A program made the position numbers and the translations under genes. Below are positions 25,186 through 33,511 of a stretch of 64,000 nucleotides of DNA, one piece after another. The stretch comes from a virus: the IMG/VR virus record IMGVR_UViG_3300023174_005338, positions 62,001-126,000 of that record; one strand, 5' to 3'. How positions within the stretch are numbered: position 1 is the stretch's first letter; each line of letters begins with the position of its first letter. The notes beneath the pieces are model-generated. The model made no database searches, was not told the DNA's origin, and saw nothing but the letters and a program-made list of their open reading frames with translations.

Positions 25186-25399
25186 ACCTGGCTACATACA
25201 TCATTGCACTGTGCCTTGGACTGAAAGAAAGAATCCCATGTTCTACTGGGACAACCTGTGTGCCAGTGCGGTAGAACTGTTTGGCTTGCCTGGCGACAGA
25301 TACATCACTGACATCAGTGAAAAGTCAATGACCTGGAGTTTTCGCAGTGATCAGGACGCTGTGTTGTTTAGATTAAAGTTTGCCGAGGCCCTGACATGA
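25151..25399 (+). CDS. Conserved phage protein, start uncertain
   Basis: The frame is open from a GTG at 25151 (82 residues); a TTG at 25178 would give MREPGYIHHCTVPW with less overlap. Conserved-looking pieces are CTVPWTERKNPMFYWDN, ELFGLPGDRYITDIS and MTWSFRSDQDAVLF, familiar from marine T4-like phages. No function known. Confidence 0.6.
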   Translation: MTDISRRPILREPGYIHHCTVPWTERKNPMFYWDNLCASAVELFGLPGDRYITDISEKSMTWSFRSDQDAVLFRLKFAEALT

Positions 25400-25800
25400 T
25401 GGAAAATTTGTATTTTGCTTATGGTGCCAACATGCACCCAGGACAAATGCACTGGCGTTGCCCCAACGCACAGGCCCAGGGAGCATTCATATTGCGTGAC
25501 TGGGAACTGAAATTCTACTGCCATGCCACCATTGAACCAAAGAAAGATGCAGAATGTGCCGGCGTGTTGTGGAGTCTCACCGCCGAGTGTGAACAGGCAC
25601 TGGACAGATTTGAAGGATTTCCCTACTATTATACCAAACGCACCTGGATACAAGACGGCGTGCAGTTTTTCTTTTACGAAATGAATGACCCTAAAACCGG
25701 CACACCAGGTTCGGGCTATGTGCGTGACATAGTGGAAAGCTATGACTTTTGGAACATACCCCGACAGCGCCTGAACCACTTGCTCTATGACCCAGCTTAG
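25396..25800 (+). CDS. Gamma-glutamylcyclotransferase-like protein
   Basis: 134 residues of the AIG2/GGCT fold. The YFAYGANM nucleotide-like loop, GVLWSLTAECEQALDRFEGF with the catalytic Glu region, and Y..RTWIQDGVQFFFYEM are clear. Family enzymes cyclise gamma-glutamyl amines or peptides, including glutathione breakdown products. Tandem ATGs at 25396 and 25399 are both possible starts. Overlaps the next gene by 14 bp. Confidence 0.8.
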   Translation: MMENLYFAYGANMHPGQMHWRCPNAQAQGAFILRDWELKFYCHATIEPKKDAECAGVLWSLTAECEQALDRFEGFPYYYTKRTWIQDGVQFFFYEMNDPKTGTPGSGYVRDIVESYDFWNIPRQRLNHLLYDPA

Positions 25801-26053
25801 ACGCAAAGCCGTATCATGTAAACAGTTACCACCCATGGACTGGATGCGTGACAAGGATAGTTTTGACCATGCTCACGAGATCGTCAAGCCCTTTGGTGTG
25901 ATCGAACATGTGTTAAACTGGTGCAAGGTCGAACTGCGTGGCGAATGGCGCTGGCAACTTTTGGAGATGAGTAGTGACATCAAACCTGGACGTTATATAT
26001 TTTATTTTGATGACGAGCGTGATTACTTGGCATTCCTGATGAAATGGTCCTAG
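25787..26053 (+). CDS. Conserved small phage protein
   Basis: 88 residues: basic start MTQLRRKAVSCKQLPPMDWM, then WCKVELRGEWRWQLLEMSSD and YIFYFDDERDYLAFLMKW. The last segment, an acidic turn followed by a hydrophobic helix, is common in phage small proteins. Unknown function. Confidence 0.6.
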   Translation: MTQLRRKAVSCKQLPPMDWMRDKDSFDHAHEIVKPFGVIEHVLNWCKVELRGEWRWQLLEMSSDIKPGRYIFYFDDERDYLAFLMKWS

Positions 26054-26054
26054 C

Positions 26055-26804
26055 ATGAGCATAGACAATTTTGTGGTCCTAGACAGTGTTTATGGAAAAT
26101 TTATTGTGGCACGCACTTGTTTGTTCCAGGCCGAGGCCTTGGTCAAAACGGGTCGTACTCACATTGAGTCGGAATTAAACAATATTTTCGCGCTGGTTGA
26201 CACCTTGCCCGATGATGCTGTTATCGTTGATGGCGGCGCCAACATTGGATTTTTTACTGTGCCTGTGGCCCATAGAACACAAGGTCGCAATAATAGAATT
26301 ATCGCATTTGAACCACAACGACAATTGTTTCAGGCACTGGGTGGTAGTTTGGCCATCAACGGATATGATCATGTGTATCTACACAACTGTGGACTCGGTG
26401 CTGAACCTGGTAAGGCACAACTACCTGCCGTAGACTACAGCATAGCGCAAGACTTTGGCACAGTTTCATTAAATGACAAAACCACGGTTGACGAACATGG
26501 GTGGATGACAGATCGCGTAGTCGATGTGACCAGCGTAGATGCCATGGCGTTGCCTAGACTAGATTTTTTCAAGCTGGATGTAGAAGGTTATGAAGTTCCG
26601 GCACTGACTGGTGCCCTTAACACCATACAAAAATACCGACCTTGGATCTGGGTAGAATATTTTATCACCGGAGCGGAACCAATCAAACAAGCTCTGTGCT
26701 CTGTTGCAGATTATGATTATTACATAGCGGATTACCAAAACATGCTGTGCATGCCCCGAGAACAGGCCAATCGGGTCAATGTGTCTGGATTACAAAAGGT
26801 CTGA
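26055..26804 (+). CDS. FkbM family methyltransferase
   Basis: 249 residues with a Rossmann SAM-binding core: VIVDGGANIGFFTVPVA (motif I), IIAFEPQRQLFQAL (motif II) and LDFFKLDVEGYEVPAL (motif IV/post). FkbM enzymes O-methylate sugars or polyketides; in phages they are thought to act on surface or fibre glycans. It starts one base after the preceding stop. Confidence 0.85.
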   Translation: MSIDNFVVLDSVYGKFIVARTCLFQAEALVKTGRTHIESELNNIFALVDTLPDDAVIVDGGANIGFFTVPVAHRTQGRNNRIIAFEPQRQLFQALGGSLAINGYDHVYLHNCGLGAEPGKAQLPAVDYSIAQDFGTVSLNDKTTVDEHGWMTDRVVDVTSVDAMALPRLDFFKLDVEGYEVPALTGALNTIQKYRPWIWVEYFITGAEPIKQALCSVADYDYYIADYQNMLCMPREQANRVNVSGLQKV

Positions 26805-26833
26805 TTGACCACTAATCTCTTTTATGATATAAT
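26805..26833 (+). promoter_or_regulatory. Leaderless-type promoter
   Basis: TTGACC at 26805-26810, 17-bp spacer, TATAAT at 26828-26833. The ATG at 26840 follows after six bases, with no room for a ribosome binding site. Confidence 0.8.
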
Positions 26834-26839
26834 ACTACA

Positions 26840-27259
26840 ATGATCAATATTTTTGCTAAAAACCGCACCGTTGAATTTGTACCCATGCACACGGATCTAC
26901 GTAACTGGAGGTTCCTGGGCATGGAGATGGAGGCCCTGGGGACCAGGCTGGATGCGGCTCGAGAAGCCTTGAGTCGTGCTCGAACAGATTGGGCTCGTTG
27001 GTATTGGACTGAAACTTTGGAACGGCTCATGTTGCAGTGGCGTAGCATGCCAGCCATGCATGATGGTGATGCTACCATGACCTTGATGCCACGTTGGGTG
27101 GTGGATTATAATTATTACCAGCTCAGTGAGGAAGTGGGATATACAGGCTTGGAAGGCCTAACAGACAGCTTGTTCAACAAGGTATTCCGCGGAGAAAATT
27201 TAGACGAGGTATGGCGACGTCATAGAGATGAAAGGTTGATGCGATGCAACTGCCATTAG
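26840..27259 (+). CDS. Hypothetical protein, probably leaderless mRNA
   Basis: 139 residues, helical in the middle (DAAREALSRARTDWARWYWT) and ending in MRCNCH with two cysteines and a histidine. No family recognised. Translation must begin at the predicted first base of the message. It overlaps the small gene at 27244. Confidence 0.6.
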   Translation: MINIFAKNRTVEFVPMHTDLRNWRFLGMEMEALGTRLDAAREALSRARTDWARWYWTETLERLMLQWRSMPAMHDGDATMTLMPRWVVDYNYYQLSEEVGYTGLEGLTDSLFNKVFRGENLDEVWRRHRDERLMRCNCH

Positions 27260-27420
27260 GAAGTTTATGGACAGACACACAAGGTCGTGAATTTGTGATT
27301 GATGCAGTTGGTGACAACGGTGCCGAAACCTGGGTGACCTATACCCGAATAGGTGATCGGACCAGTTATAGATGTTTTGCTGAAGCTTTTACATACAGAT
27401 TTAAGGAAAAAATACAATGA
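27244..27420 (+). CDS. Small beta-rich protein
   Basis: A 58-residue frame with ATG at 27244, overlapping the genes on both sides (16 bp and 4 bp). Contains LGSLWTDTQGREFVID and TWVTYTRIGDRTSYRC, a small beta-barrel pattern. No family recognised; coding is supported by the overlap layout. Confidence 0.6.
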   Translation: MQLPLGSLWTDTQGREFVIDAVGDNGAETWVTYTRIGDRTSYRCFAEAFTYRFKEKIQ

Positions 27421-27611
27421 CACCCGAACGTGAAATGATTGTGTGGGCAGTGTTGGAGGGCAAATTGCCTGAACAAATGTTGACACAAGAAGAAGTAGAC
27501 GAAGTTCTTGTGCTGGTGCAAGAAGCCATCATGGACAAGCGCCTGCAAGAGGCCGAAGCCGCAGGTAATCCCAGCGTGTTCTGGGGCTTTGATGAGGATA
27601 CTTTGCATTGA
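27417..27611 (+). CDS. Small acidic helical protein
   Basis: 64 residues with ATGA overlap upstream. Helical and very acidic (QEEVDEVLVLVQEAIMDKRL), ending SVFWGFDEDTLH. Unknown. Confidence 0.55.
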   Translation: MTPEREMIVWAVLEGKLPEQMLTQEEVDEVLVLVQEAIMDKRLQEAEAAGNPSVFWGFDEDTLH

Positions 27612-27925
27612 GCCAGATCTTGGCCATGTGGTGTAGCGAAGGCCTGGAGTGCGTGATCGACATCACCGAGGAGCAAAAAAAGTGCATGTGGGCCGAACTC
27701 CGTGGCAAGAAATACACACCAGGGTTCAGCGTTGACATGTTGAAACTACGAGCACAGTTCAACAGCCAACGGCACTACGAGATCTACACTTTTGACTCGG
27801 GCGACCATGGGCTGATAGAAGTGCGTGGAATGTTTGAAACCACACCGCAAACCATGGTGGATTTCGTCAGAGAGCATGGCACAAAGATTTACAGTGATCG
27901 AGTCACCGACTCGATCATAGTATGA
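27608..27925 (+). CDS. Hypothetical protein
   Basis: 105 residues from a TTG at 27608; an ATG at 27626 is possible. MWCSEGLECVIDITEEQKKC and the C-terminal FVREHGTKIYSDRV look conserved with short phage proteins, function unknown. It is the last gene before the 380-bp non-coding stretch. Confidence 0.6.
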   Translation: MSQILAMWCSEGLECVIDITEEQKKCMWAELRGKKYTPGFSVDMLKLRAQFNSQRHYEIYTFDSGDHGLIEVRGMFETTPQTMVDFVREHGTKIYSDRVTDSIIV

Positions 27926-27929
27926 CAGT

Positions 27930-28145
27930 AACGTGTTCTGTAGCAGGAACTAGTCTGACCCGGACGATTGAACTGGAGTAGCTACCAGGGGTGGCAGTCT
28001 CCCAACCTAGAGGCCGCTGGCAATGCGAAAACGGTCCCCGCGTGGAGCGGATGGTGAGGTAGAGATTGTGGTCTTGCTGAGTCCTATCGGGCAACCAAGA
28101 TGTGCTGTCATTGGATTATGGCACGGATTTCTACTATAGTAACCG
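27930..28145 (+). ncRNA. Possible structured non-coding RNA
   Basis: This stretch has stops in all frames but many short helices. GCTACC/GGTGGC pairs 27981-27986 with 27990-27995, and GTCTC/GAGGC pairs 27997-28001 with 28010-28014. CCGCT/AGCGG (28014-28018 with 28046-28050) encloses ATGCG/CGCGT (28023-28027 with 28039-28043). It is GC-richer than usual intergenic DNA here. I found no match to tRNA, tmRNA, RNase P or 6S RNA. No clear promoter precedes it; strand is assumed. Confidence 0.4.
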
Positions 28146-28164
28146 CCGGGGGACGCAGAGCATT

Positions 28165-28184
28165 ATGTTAGTGAACACTAACAT
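28165..28184. promoter_or_regulatory. Palindromic operator, copy 2
   Basis: ATGTTAGTGAACACTAACAT is a perfect 20-bp palindrome (core 28167-28182) ending 8 bp before the -35 core start. Confidence 0.65.
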
Positions 28185-28190
28185 CAGTAG

Positions 28191-28219
28191 TTGACAAAGT
28201 CCAGCATTTGTAGTATAAT
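28191..28219 (+). promoter_or_regulatory. Near-consensus promoter of the DGQHR cassette
   Basis: TTGACA at 28191-28196, 17-bp spacer, TATAAT at 28214-28219. It matches both consensus hexamers, so basal activity should be high unless the adjacent palindrome is bound. Confidence 0.85.
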
Positions 28220-28230
28220 TACTAATAGCT

Positions 28231-28288
28231 AGCCAATTTAAACTTGAAGAAGTTGGCGGCTGTTTATTAACCGACAGTCTCAGGACTG
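28231..28288 (+). promoter_or_regulatory. Structured 5' leader
   Basis: The leader before the DGQHR gene can form GCCAA...TTGGC, CTGT...ACAG and CAGTC-TCAG-GACTG (28275-28288), the last just upstream of AAAGGA. It may control translation. Confidence 0.35.
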
Positions 28289-28305
28289 CTATGAAAGGAT
28301 GTAAA

Positions 28306-29367
28306 ATGGCACAGCGCCTTACCCGCAAACTTACCGATGTGGCCGCGGAAGTTGAAAAGCAAATCAAGGCCCACTACAACATCACGCAACGAGAACTTGA
28401 TTCTTTCCGTGAACGAGCTCAAGCAAAACATAAATTGGGTTTAGATTTTCCTGAATCAAAAATGGTTCCTATTGATGATCTTTGGATTGACTACGAAGTC
28501 CAACGAGATGTCTTGCACAAACACATCATCAGTATCATGAAAAATTGGGATCCAAGAATTTGTAGTCCTGTGTCGGCTTGCCGTTTGCAAGATCGCGATC
28601 GCAACGATACATATGATGGTCAGCACAGAACCATCTCGGCTACTATTTTAGGCTATAAAGAAATTCCCGGAGCAGTGGTTCATACCGATGATCCAAACTT
28701 TGCTAGCCTGGCCTTTGAAATGCTCAATGACACTGGTGTAAAACGTTTAGGTCCAGGAGACTTGCATCGTAACGCCTTGGTTCGTTACAAAAATGGCAGC
28801 CGAGAAAGCCGGAATGTGTGTGCTCGCACTTTGCAAGATCAATTTGATAATTTACAAATCGACCTGCAAGACAAAGGTTCCCGGTCCAGCGATAATTTAC
28901 GTGGCGATCATGATTACTTCTTTAGTCATTTCAAGTACGCATACAAAGGCATTGAGATTGACGAATCCGGCAAGGTATTGTATGCCATACTGGAGGCTAT
29001 AAAAACAGTGTTTCCTTTGCAAGAAGAAATCGATCAAGGTGTGTTTATTGGGTTGTGCGAATTGCAACGCCTAAACAGCACAAACTCACGCAACAAATTG
29101 CCCGACGGTTGGATGAAAATTTTATTGGAATCTGCCAAGACTACTTTTAAAAGTAGTCACTTGATACATGCCAAGGCAAAAATCCAATGGGAACACAGTC
29201 ATCCAGGTGCAGGCTGGGTGGCACCCACTGCCATGAGCAACTTCCTGCGTGAGATGCACTTACGCAACGGTGGTCAGTTAAATCTCCCCTATCACGGCGA
29301 AGGTGCCAAGGTTGGTATTGTGGATGGTAATGTTGCTCCAGGACTGTTTCCACAAGGAGGCGAATAA
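28306..29367 (+). CDS. ParB/DGQHR-domain protein
   Basis: 353 residues from the ATG at 28306, which is preceded by AAAGGATGTAAA. VPIDDLWIDYEVQRDVLHKH is the ParB/sulfiredoxin-like N-terminal pattern, and DGQHR at 104-108 is the box shared by ParB-type nucleases and DndB-like DGQHR proteins. LNDTGVKRLGPGDLHRNALV follows. ParB-fold proteins bind nucleotides and may act on DNA. It is the first gene of the accessory cassette with a nuclease-like gene and an ABC/GNAT fusion. Codon use is more AT-rich than neighbouring operons. A DNA-modification or restriction regulator role is inferred. Confidence 0.7.
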   Translation: MAQRLTRKLTDVAAEVEKQIKAHYNITQRELDSFRERAQAKHKLGLDFPESKMVPIDDLWIDYEVQRDVLHKHIISIMKNWDPRICSPVSACRLQDRDRNDTYDGQHRTISATILGYKEIPGAVVHTDDPNFASLAFEMLNDTGVKRLGPGDLHRNALVRYKNGSRESRNVCARTLQDQFDNLQIDLQDKGSRSSDNLRGDHDYFFSHFKYAYKGIEIDESGKVLYAILEAIKTVFPLQEEIDQGVFIGLCELQRLNSTNSRNKLPDGWMKILLESAKTTFKSSHLIHAKAKIQWEHSHPGAGWVAPTAMSNFLREMHLRNGGQLNLPYHGEGAKVGIVDGNVAPGLFPQGGE

Positions 29368-29368
29368 T

Positions 29369-29848
29369 ATGAAATGCGTGTTAAAAGAAACTGTATTTGG
29401 AGAACGGCTAAATGAACAAATGTCACTGAGTGATGCAATTGATTTGCTAAGTGACCTAGACCTCATTAACATTGGTGAGTTGGGTGAAAAAGCAGTAAGC
29501 ATACAAACTGGAATCAGTCAATGTGCCAAAAATACTCCTAACATTGATCTGCTCAACGGTATTCAAATCAAAACCGCTCAAACAAATCCTGATAATCCAA
29601 CAAACGGATTTCTCAAAGCCTGGTTCACTATCAAGAATTGCACGGCTCCAATTGCTGTTATTGTTACAGAACGTGTTACAAAGAAACAATACTTTTTTTA
29701 TATACCGTACTCAGGATACAAACATATGAATGCCAATGCAGTCAGTATTCCATTTGACGAGCGTGGTAGACCATACACTAAAAATGAATGGTGGTATTAT
29801 AACGTACCAACCTGGGCAGATCTTTGCAAAAAGGCATCGACATGTTAA
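29369..29848 (+). CDS. Putative PD-(D/E)XK nuclease
   Basis: 159 residues from an ATG with AAGGAGG upstream; the two bases after the previous stop separate it. NIGELGEKAVSIQ supplies an early Glu, NIDLLNGIQIKTAQTN gives the D-x(n)-QIK core typical of PD-(D/E)XK folds, and hydrophobic strands follow (FTIKNCTAPIAVIVTE). It is AT-rich compared with its flanks. The substrate is unknown; the context suggests DNA. Fold assignment rests on motif spacing only. Confidence 0.5.
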   Translation: MKCVLKETVFGERLNEQMSLSDAIDLLSDLDLINIGELGEKAVSIQTGISQCAKNTPNIDLLNGIQIKTAQTNPDNPTNGFLKAWFTIKNCTAPIAVIVTERVTKKQYFFYIPYSGYKHMNANAVSIPFDERGRPYTKNEWWYYNVPTWADLCKKASTC

Positions 29849-30399
29849 AAGAAAGTCTTGATCAATTTACGGCACCCATCTACGGCAAAACTCAGCGCAC
29901 CCCCGATACCTATCGCACAGTGGCCGCTTACTGTAAGAAGAATCTGGATCGCTTGGTCAACAACTACAATGAAGTAGTAAATGATCAACAGTTATTGCGT
30001 GAAATCCGTAATGATATTGACACATACTTGCGTCGCTATCATGAATACTGCATCCAGCAACGTGATGGCATGCTGGCTCACTATCATGAAATAGGCGCCG
30101 ACACGGATTGTGATTTTGAACATCTGATACCAGCGGCTCGTATTCGTGATTTACTTCTTGCCGGCGCCATTACAGTAGAACAAGCTCTTAATGCTCCTAC
30201 AGTGAGATTGAGTCGGGCCAAACACCGGGCACTCAAAGATGCAGGTTGGTCCGCCAAAACTCCCAACATGTGGTTGCCGTTTGAACGCTATACCAATGTG
30301 TTTGGAGCTACTTACCAAACCCACGACGGAACGGCTGTTGATCCGTTGACATGGACCTTGGAAAAGCATTACAATTACTTTCAACACCTTGTGTTATGA
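29842..30399 (+). CDS. Cassette protein with FEHLIP motif
   Basis: 185 residues from the ATG at 29842, overlapping the previous gene by 7 bp. A helical N-terminal half (CKKNLDRLVNNYNEVVND) precedes DCDFEHLIPAARIRDLL and TVRLSRAKHRALKDAGW, then MWLPFERY. The D..FEH.IP block resembles the His-containing start of some HNH nucleases, but no full HNH core is visible. It lies between the nuclease-like and ABC/GNAT genes and overlaps the latter by 4 bp. Confidence 0.5.
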   Translation: MLKESLDQFTAPIYGKTQRTPDTYRTVAAYCKKNLDRLVNNYNEVVNDQQLLREIRNDIDTYLRRYHEYCIQQRDGMLAHYHEIGADTDCDFEHLIPAARIRDLLLAGAITVEQALNAPTVRLSRAKHRALKDAGWSAKTPNMWLPFERYTNVFGATYQTHDGTAVDPLTWTLEKHYNYFQHLVL

Positions 30400-31457
30400 A
30401 CAATTACTTAGAAACCATCCGAACCAAGTACGACATCAAGGACTATGTTGAAACGCCTGTGACCATACCTGATTTGCCTACTGAAGGCATTGTGCTGATA
30501 GTAGGAACTTCGGGTTCAGGCAAGAGCACGATCCTGCGCAGACTTGGTCACACCCAAGCCGTGACGTCGAGTCCTTGCAGTACTGTGATAGAAAACTTTT
30601 CTACCCCTGAACGCGGCGAGGAATTACTTCTAGCCGCAGGCTTGCGTAGCATACCCACTTGGTTCCGGCCACCTAATACATTGAGCAATGGTGAATATCA
30701 CAGATTTGAAATGGCCATGGCCATAGATCAAGGTATCCGTTGCATTGACGAATTCACTAGCGTAGTTGACCGCGACACAGCCAAGAGCTTGGCCTACAGT
30801 GTGAGGAAGTATTACAATCAGAATCCTGGTGTGCTATATATTGCCAGTTGCCACAGAGACATAACGGAGTGGTTGGATCCTGACTGGGTCTACGACACAG
30901 ACCTGCAGAAACTTGATAATCGGAGGTCACTTCTTCGACTGGGGACAAGACCAAAACTCACACTCACCATCCGAAGCACAACTCCGGACTATTGGCGATA
31001 TTTCAGTAAATATCATTATCTAGATACCCGGATGAGCCGTAGCGTTCATTGCTATGTGCTGTTGCTAGGTGACAAGCCCATTGGTTTCCATGCTGCAATA
31101 CATTCAACCAATAGAGATATTCACAGTTACTGGCGTGGACACAGGACTGTGATACTGCCTGAGTTTCAAGGCATGGGTATAGGCACTGCGTTCAGTGATG
31201 CCATAGCACAGATCTATGTGGATCGCGGCCTAAGATACTTTAGCAAGACTGCTCATCCAAGTTTTGGTGAACACAGAGAAAAGAGTCCCTTATGGCGGCC
31301 AACCAGTACCAACCGTAAGAGTCGAAAAGGCAGTTATCTGCTCAAGGATGGCTCAATCAGAGCCATGCCCGGCTACGGTGGTAATGCAGAAATCGCTCGA
31401 AGAGATGCAGATCGTGTGTGTTACAGCCACGAATACATTGGCGTCAAGAAGAACTGA
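30396..31457 (+). CDS. ABC ATPase-GNAT fusion protein
   Basis: 353 residues with two domains. Residues about 25-180 form an ABC-type ATPase: Walker A GTSGSGKST at 37-45, signature LSNGE at 96-100, Walker B GIRCIDEF with E119, and switch H153 (ASCHRD). Residues about 190-350 are a GNAT fold with HRTVILPEFQGMGIG at 249-263 and an AHPSFGEHREKSPLW segment. There are no membrane helices, so it is not a transporter. Mu Mom, which modifies adenine, is also a GNAT; a DNA- or nucleotide-modifying role with the DGQHR protein is inferred. It is convergent with, and overlaps, the minus-strand gene. Confidence 0.8.
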   Translation: MNNYLETIRTKYDIKDYVETPVTIPDLPTEGIVLIVGTSGSGKSTILRRLGHTQAVTSSPCSTVIENFSTPERGEELLLAAGLRSIPTWFRPPNTLSNGEYHRFEMAMAIDQGIRCIDEFTSVVDRDTAKSLAYSVRKYYNQNPGVLYIASCHRDITEWLDPDWVYDTDLQKLDNRRSLLRLGTRPKLTLTIRSTTPDYWRYFSKYHYLDTRMSRSVHCYVLLLGDKPIGFHAAIHSTNRDIHSYWRGHRTVILPEFQGMGIGTAFSDAIAQIYVDRGLRYFSKTAHPSFGEHREKSPLWRPTSTNRKSRKGSYLLKDGSIRAMPGYGGNAEIARRDADRVCYSHEYIGVKKN

Positions 31458-31752
31458 GTTCGCATTTTAGAGTTTGATAGTCTTGTATGGTACTGACCGT
31501 TGGTGTGGTCCGAGCATCATAATGGCTTTCCATGGTCTGCCATTCTTCTTCGTCCACAGCTGAAGTCACAATCAATTCATATTCGTGACCATCGGCACTA
31601 TACAATTTTATAGTTTCAAATCCAAATCCGCCTGCGGCAGCGTTTTTGGCCGCTTCAGCAAGACCCTTCAAGGCCTGACGATCTGCTACTATGTAACCGG
31701 TGCCTCGAGGACCGGTGGGTGGATACATGTGTAATCTTCCTGTGGGTTTCAT
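31444..31752 (-). CDS. Small hypothetical protein
   Basis: 102 residues, ATGA-coupled to the end of the polymerase-like gene. GRLHMYPPTGPRGTGYIVAD and GFETIKLYSADGHEYELIVT suggest a small alpha/beta domain. No family recognised; possibly an accessory to the polymerase-like protein. Confidence 0.55.
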   Translation of the reverse strand: MKPTGRLHMYPPTGPRGTGYIVADRQALKGLAEAAKNAAAGGFGFETIKLYSADGHEYELIVTSAVDEEEWQTMESHYDARTTPTVSTIQDYQTLKCELSSS

Positions 31753-33422
31753 TGATAGTGTTCTATGTCCTTTAAGTCTAGCTTCTTGTGTTTATACACT
31801 GTAACATATTCTGAATTATTTTTGTACCCCAGTTTGCCCTGACCCCAGAGTATGGGTTGATCATGAAAGCTAGCCGCATGTGGTAGGATTACATCAAGAT
31901 AACGACCATTGCCAGTACCTAGTGTAACAAAGGTTATGTATTTCTTTCGGTCGGATTTGAATACTCTATAGTTGGCTACTAGGCCGCAGAACTCCACAGT
32001 TCCTGGGCCACGTCGTTCTTGACAGGCCGGAATGAATCTTTGACTTGACCAGCGACCGTTGGCACGCAGTTCGGCCACTTCACCACCTTCGGTCACAGCA
32101 GGCACAGCACCAGCCAACTTGGCTTCTTGCCAGTAAACCCAGCGGGCGTAGCTACCTTGGCAGTGCTTGAGAGCCGCACGCCAGAACTGTTCAGGATTGT
32201 GTGCTTTCTGATAGGCCAAGGCCCAGATCAATCGGCCCAGGTTGATGGCATGTGCCCTACACAGTCCGAAATGGCTGAGCTCACGTAGTGCTAAAAATAT
32301 TTCTTCTTTTTTGGGATGGTCTCCTACTAGCACCATGAACTCAAAGATCTTTTCTTCATCCTTTTTGGCAAAGGCTCGCCGCCACATGTCCGCAGTGTAT
32401 TGATCACAACCCAAGATTTCTGAAATCAGCTCTATGGCATCGTCCTCAAACACTATGGTATCTTGCAGTTGATCTGTCGACCAGTCTTGGAACGCTGACG
32501 CACGACGCCGACCCATGGTAGCCACTGGTCTTATAAGTGCTGTGGCCAGCACACAATCACTTCTAGTTCTTGGACGAATGGCCTTGCACAATCGTTTCAT
32601 GGCTGGGCTTTCGGCCTGTGTAACACCCAGCACATTGCCTGAGCTCAACAACTCTGCTGTGGCTTCATCTTCTTCGGGATAGTCCAACAAGTCACGCTGA
32701 TCTATCTCCCACAGTTGACTGAGTCCGCGATTGGCCAAGATATCGATCTTGAAATGTTCAAGATCTTCTATTTCATACTTGTCCAAAAGTATTTGATTGG
32801 TGCCGTTGATTAAACTTTTTGGTACGGCACGATCAAAGATCAGGATACCGCCGCAGTGTTTTGAAATACAACGTTTTTTGCCCATGAGTTTTTGTGTGAG
32901 CCGTTCAGCATCCTCCACATAGTCGGGCACTACTTCTTCAAACCGGAAGTTTCTTTTCAGTGTGCCCTTGGCACCCAGGCGCTTGGCTGCTTCTCTGCGT
33001 GCTGATTTTTCTTTGTACATCACATAGTTGCTTACCCTGGCACTCTGTCCAGGCCAGCGCCGGAATATCCTGTTCATGACTTCTTCCTGTTGCCAGTGCG
33101 GGAAGTCTAGATCGATGTCGGGCAGGTCATCACGTTTGGGATTCATAAAGCGTGACAAGGGTATGCGTTCCTGTATAGGATCCACATCCGAAATGCCCAT
33201 GAGCCAGCATAGCAAACTACTGCCAGCTGATCCTCGAGTGATGTGTGGAATGTCTCGTGTGAGATCCAGGATTTCTCTCACACGCAAAAAATGTCGTGCG
33301 AAATTCAAGTTGGCTATGATTTCTAGTTCTTCTTCAAGCCGTGTTGCGTAAGCTGGATCGTTGGGTAGTTGTCGTGTAAATTTTGAGATTAGTATTTCTA
33401 GTTCGTCATATCTGCTTTTCAT
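31749..33422 (-). CDS. C-family DNA polymerase core lacking PHP domain
   Basis: 557 residues resembling the palm, thumb and fingers of bacterial DnaE. RGSAGSSLLCW (63-73) and PLSRFMNPKRDDLPDIDLDF (88-107) match, with active-site D102 and D104 in PDIDLDF and the third Asp D227 in HFKIDIL. A typical DnaE is over 1100 residues with an N-terminal PHP domain, absent here; the C-terminal OB-like region is short. It might be a standalone translesion or repair polymerase, or a replication modulator. Catalytic Asp residues look intact. Confidence 0.75.
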   Translation of the reverse strand: MKSRYDELEILISKFTRQLPNDPAYATRLEEELEIIANLNFARHFLRVREILDLTRDIPHITRGSAGSSLLCWLMGISDVDPIQERIPLSRFMNPKRDDLPDIDLDFPHWQQEEVMNRIFRRWPGQSARVSNYVMYKEKSARREAAKRLGAKGTLKRNFRFEEVVPDYVEDAERLTQKLMGKKRCISKHCGGILIFDRAVPKSLINGTNQILLDKYEIEDLEHFKIDILANRGLSQLWEIDQRDLLDYPEEDEATAELLSSGNVLGVTQAESPAMKRLCKAIRPRTRSDCVLATALIRPVATMGRRRASAFQDWSTDQLQDTIVFEDDAIELISEILGCDQYTADMWRRAFAKKDEEKIFEFMVLVGDHPKKEEIFLALRELSHFGLCRAHAINLGRLIWALAYQKAHNPEQFWRAALKHCQGSYARWVYWQEAKLAGAVPAVTEGGEVAELRANGRWSSQRFIPACQERRGPGTVEFCGLVANYRVFKSDRKKYITFVTLGTGNGRYLDVILPHAASFHDQPILWGQGKLGYKNNSEYVTVYKHKKLDLKDIEHYQ

Positions 33423-33511
33423 GGTTGCCTTACTTGGGTTGCCTTGCCTACATACTTACCGATTCAAATATACCTATAAAAATATATTCGGCAAACTATA
33501 GGCACAATCTA

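Noticed and set aside
27926-28290. tRNA, tmRNA, RNase P or 6S RNA
   Set aside because: No cloverleaf, TPsiC-like GTTCGA, CCA end, tag reading frame or RNase P core sequences.
31444-31470. Deliberate antisense control at the convergent gene ends
   Set aside because: The 14-bp overlap of stops is ordinary tight packing and similar overlaps occur at other convergent pairs.
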